From Christensenellaceae bacterium (GTDB lineage Bacteria; Bacillota; Clostridia; Christensenellales; DTU072): a stretch of 7,438 nucleotides of DNA. Made by a program: the position numbers and the translations under genes. Below, piece by piece: positions 6,317 to 7,438 of this stretch. Location: NCBI GenBank assembly GCA_031260775.1, contig JAISKW010000167.1, positions 1 to 7,438 on the forward strand. Reading direction: 5' to 3'. The notes beneath the pieces were generated by a model. That model ran no database searches and was not told where the DNA came from. It saw nothing but the letters and a program-made list of their open reading frames with translations. Within the stretch, counting starts at the first letter, position 1, and the number at the start of each line of letters is the position of its first letter.

Positions 6317-7354
6317 AAAATTAAGAGATTTTTACTTGTTCTTTTTGTAACAATGCTGTCCTTCAGCAGTTTGTTGCTTTATTCGTGCGACGGCTTGTCC
6401 GCCGCTTTGTATGATTTAAGCGACATTTTCGGTATCGAATCGGACGAAGACGACTCCGACACCGATATTTCCTCGCCCGACCAAACAACTAACACCAAGC
6501 CCTCCGTGCCCGTTTCGTCGTTAGACGCCGAAAAAATCGGGTTTGAAATTCACTTTATCAACGTCGGGCAGGGCGATGCAATCGTAATACGCCTCCTTCG
6601 CGAAAACATTAACATCATAGTAGACGCCGGCAGCGGCACGGGCAGCGGCAACGCGACAATCGCCGCATCCTTAGTCGATTACATCTCCGCGTTGGGCATT
6701 ACGACCTTCCAATACGCTTTCGCCACGCACGTTGACAGCGACCATATTAACTTTTTTGACGATATTTATAAAAACTTCACAATCGGTCAGATTTTCCTAA
6801 ACGACATACCCGACACCCACAAAAGCAACACTGCCACCGTTGAAACCCTCCGACAATCAGCCGTTGACGGCGGTTCAATCATAACCGACCTCGAAGCGAA
6901 CAAGGATTTCGCTTACGACCTTTCCTCCGACGACGGCACTTACACCTTTGAGTTCTTCGCGCCCGGCTACAATATGGGCACCGACGACAACGATATGTCG
7001 CCTATGATTTTATTCGGTTACGCGGGTCGCCGCGTCTTGCTCACCGGTGACGCCACAATAAAAACCGAAAAATGGTTTCTCCGGTTCTTCGGTGAAGAGG
7101 ACTTCGACGTTGACGTTCTAAAGGTAGGTCACCACGGCTCGAACACCTCCACCTCGCAAGAATTCCTTGACGTCGTTCGCCCCGAGTACGGCATTATCTC
7201 CGTAAAAGAAGGTACCTATAACAACCTCCCCTCTTGGCAAGTCCTCGAACGCCTCGAATCGAACAACGTCACCGTTTACCGTACCGACCTTAGCGGCACA
7301 ATCGTTCTCTACGTCACCTCCGACGGTGATATGGCTTTCGCTACGGAGAAGTAG
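6314..7354 (+). CDS. Lipoprotein with ComEC/Rec2-type metallo-beta-lactamase-fold hydrolase domain
   Basis: 346 aa. The N-terminus is a lipoprotein signal: MKIKR, a hydrophobic core, then lipobox LLYSC with Cys25 as the predicted lipidated residue. An acidic and Ser/Thr/Pro-rich linker (about 41-70) leads to a metallo-beta-lactamase-fold domain (about 76-338). Its motifs match the C-terminal domain of the DNA-uptake protein ComEC: NVGQGD (83-88), IIVDAG (101-106), the metal-binding THVDSDH (138-144), NDMS (226-229), LLTGDA (242-247), KVGHHGS (270-276) and VYRTD (321-325). The ComEC membrane-channel domain is absent, so this is the free-standing lipoprotein type, acting outside the membrane and probably cleaving phosphodiester or similar bonds; the substrate is unknown. 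Where the family normally has N-x-Y-G-H-P, this protein has YNNLPS (302-307), with Leu305 in place of His. It is translationally coupled to the Ig-like gene before it and followed by a T tract. The domain assignment is firm; a role in competence is not implied. Confidence 0.92.
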   Translation: MKIKRFLLVLFVTMLSFSSLLLYSCDGLSAALYDLSDIFGIESDEDDSDTDISSPDQTTNTKPSVPVSSLDAEKIGFEIHFINVGQGDAIVIRLLRENINIIVDAGSGTGSGNATIAASLVDYISALGITTFQYAFATHVDSDHINFFDDIYKNFTIGQIFLNDIPDTHKSNTATVETLRQSAVDGGSIITDLEANKDFAYDLSSDDGTYTFEFFAPGYNMGTDDNDMSPMILFGYAGRRVLLTGDATIKTEKWFLRFFGEEDFDVDVLKVGHHGSNTSTSQEFLDVVRPEYGIISVKEGTYNNLPSWQVLERLESNNVTVYRTDLSGTIVLYVTSDGDMAFATEK

Positions 7355-7363
7355 TTTTTTTTT
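7318..7363 (+). terminator. Possible intrinsic terminator after the lipoprotein gene
   Basis: A run of nine T (7355-7363) directly follows the TAG stop at 7352-7354. A five-base stem, ctccg (7318-7322) with cggag (7344-7348), lies just upstream, inside the end of the coding region, with a long 21-base interior. The T tract is clear, but the stem is weak and ends six bases before the tract, so this is a tentative end of the operon. Confidence 0.35.
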
Positions 7364-7386
7364 AATTTCGGGAGAGGGTCTGCATT

Positions 7387-7438
7387 TTAGAGTTTATTTA
7401 CCGCCGCAAGCGAATCGTAGCCGGGCAGGCGCAAGAAT
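7387..7438 (-). CDS. 3' end of a probable convergent gene (partial)
   Basis: Read on the minus strand from the window edge, one frame gives FLRLPGYDSLAAVNKL and then TAA (complement of 7387-7389). The codons (gcg gcg gta, ctg ccc ggc) resemble those of the plus-strand genes, whereas the other two minus frames stop earlier and read as Arg/Cys-rich sequence typical of non-coding frames. Only 16 codons are visible, so the family cannot be named. If real, its stop lies 32 bases from that of the lipoprotein gene in tail-to-tail orientation, consistent with the plus-strand operon ending here. Confidence 0.4.
   Translation of the reverse strand, partial: FLRLPGYDSLAAVNKL

Noticed and set aside
6538..7354. 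Calling the lipoprotein gene comEC or a DNA-uptake gene.
   Set aside because: Only the metallo-beta-lactamase-like domain is present; the membrane channel and N-terminal ComEC domains are missing and no competence genes are nearby.
1..7438. CRISPR array, tRNA, rRNA, insertion sequence or attachment site.
   Set aside because: Nothing in the sequence shows regularly spaced direct repeats, tRNA-like cloverleaves, transposase motifs or flanking terminal repeats.

Overview
The window looks like chromosomal DNA from a bacterium with a single-membrane, Gram-positive-like envelope, most likely an uncultured anaerobic member of the Bacillota (Clostridia-like). This is an inference from protein style: very large Ig-like surface proteins held by a C-terminal membrane helix and a basic tail, a classical lipoprotein signal, and a secreted ComEC-like metallo-hydrolase. 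Base composition looks moderate, with frequent gcg, tcg, ccg and ggc codons. There is no rRNA, tRNA, insertion sequence, phage gene or CRISPR array to pin the taxon. Clear Shine-Dalgarno sequences are missing in front of all three genes whose starts are visible.

Layout. Bases 1-4287 hold the C-terminal 1428 codons of a giant surface protein that begins upstream of the window. It has a chain of Ig-like beta modules, then a helical stalk, a beta-rich membrane-proximal domain, one membrane helix and a 47-residue basic tail. Bases 4288-4405 are non-coding and contain two inverted repeats: a 10-bp hairpin that starts on the last base of the stop codon, and an imperfect palindrome resembling a dispersed intergenic repeat. 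Bases 4406-5122 encode a small two-helix membrane protein with a C-terminal domain I do not recognise. Bases 5148-6314 encode a second, smaller Ig-like protein with a signal peptide and a C-terminal membrane helix. Bases 6314-7354 encode a lipoprotein with a ComEC/Rec2-type metallo-beta-lactamase domain; its start overlaps the previous stop by one base. A nine-T tract follows. The last 52 bases probably hold the 3' end of a convergent minus-strand gene.

How the genes may work together. All four plus-strand products are predicted to be at the cytoplasmic membrane: three display domains outside, and the small protein probably has its soluble part inside. The two Ig-like proteins share the same Asp-x3-Pro signature at module ends and the same membrane-anchor plan, so they may be partners or products of duplication. 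The last three genes are closely spaced and probably cotranscribed; whether the giant gene belongs to the same transcript depends on what the hairpins do. A joint role in the cell surface (adhesion, or binding and breakdown of an extracellular phosphate-containing polymer) is inference only.
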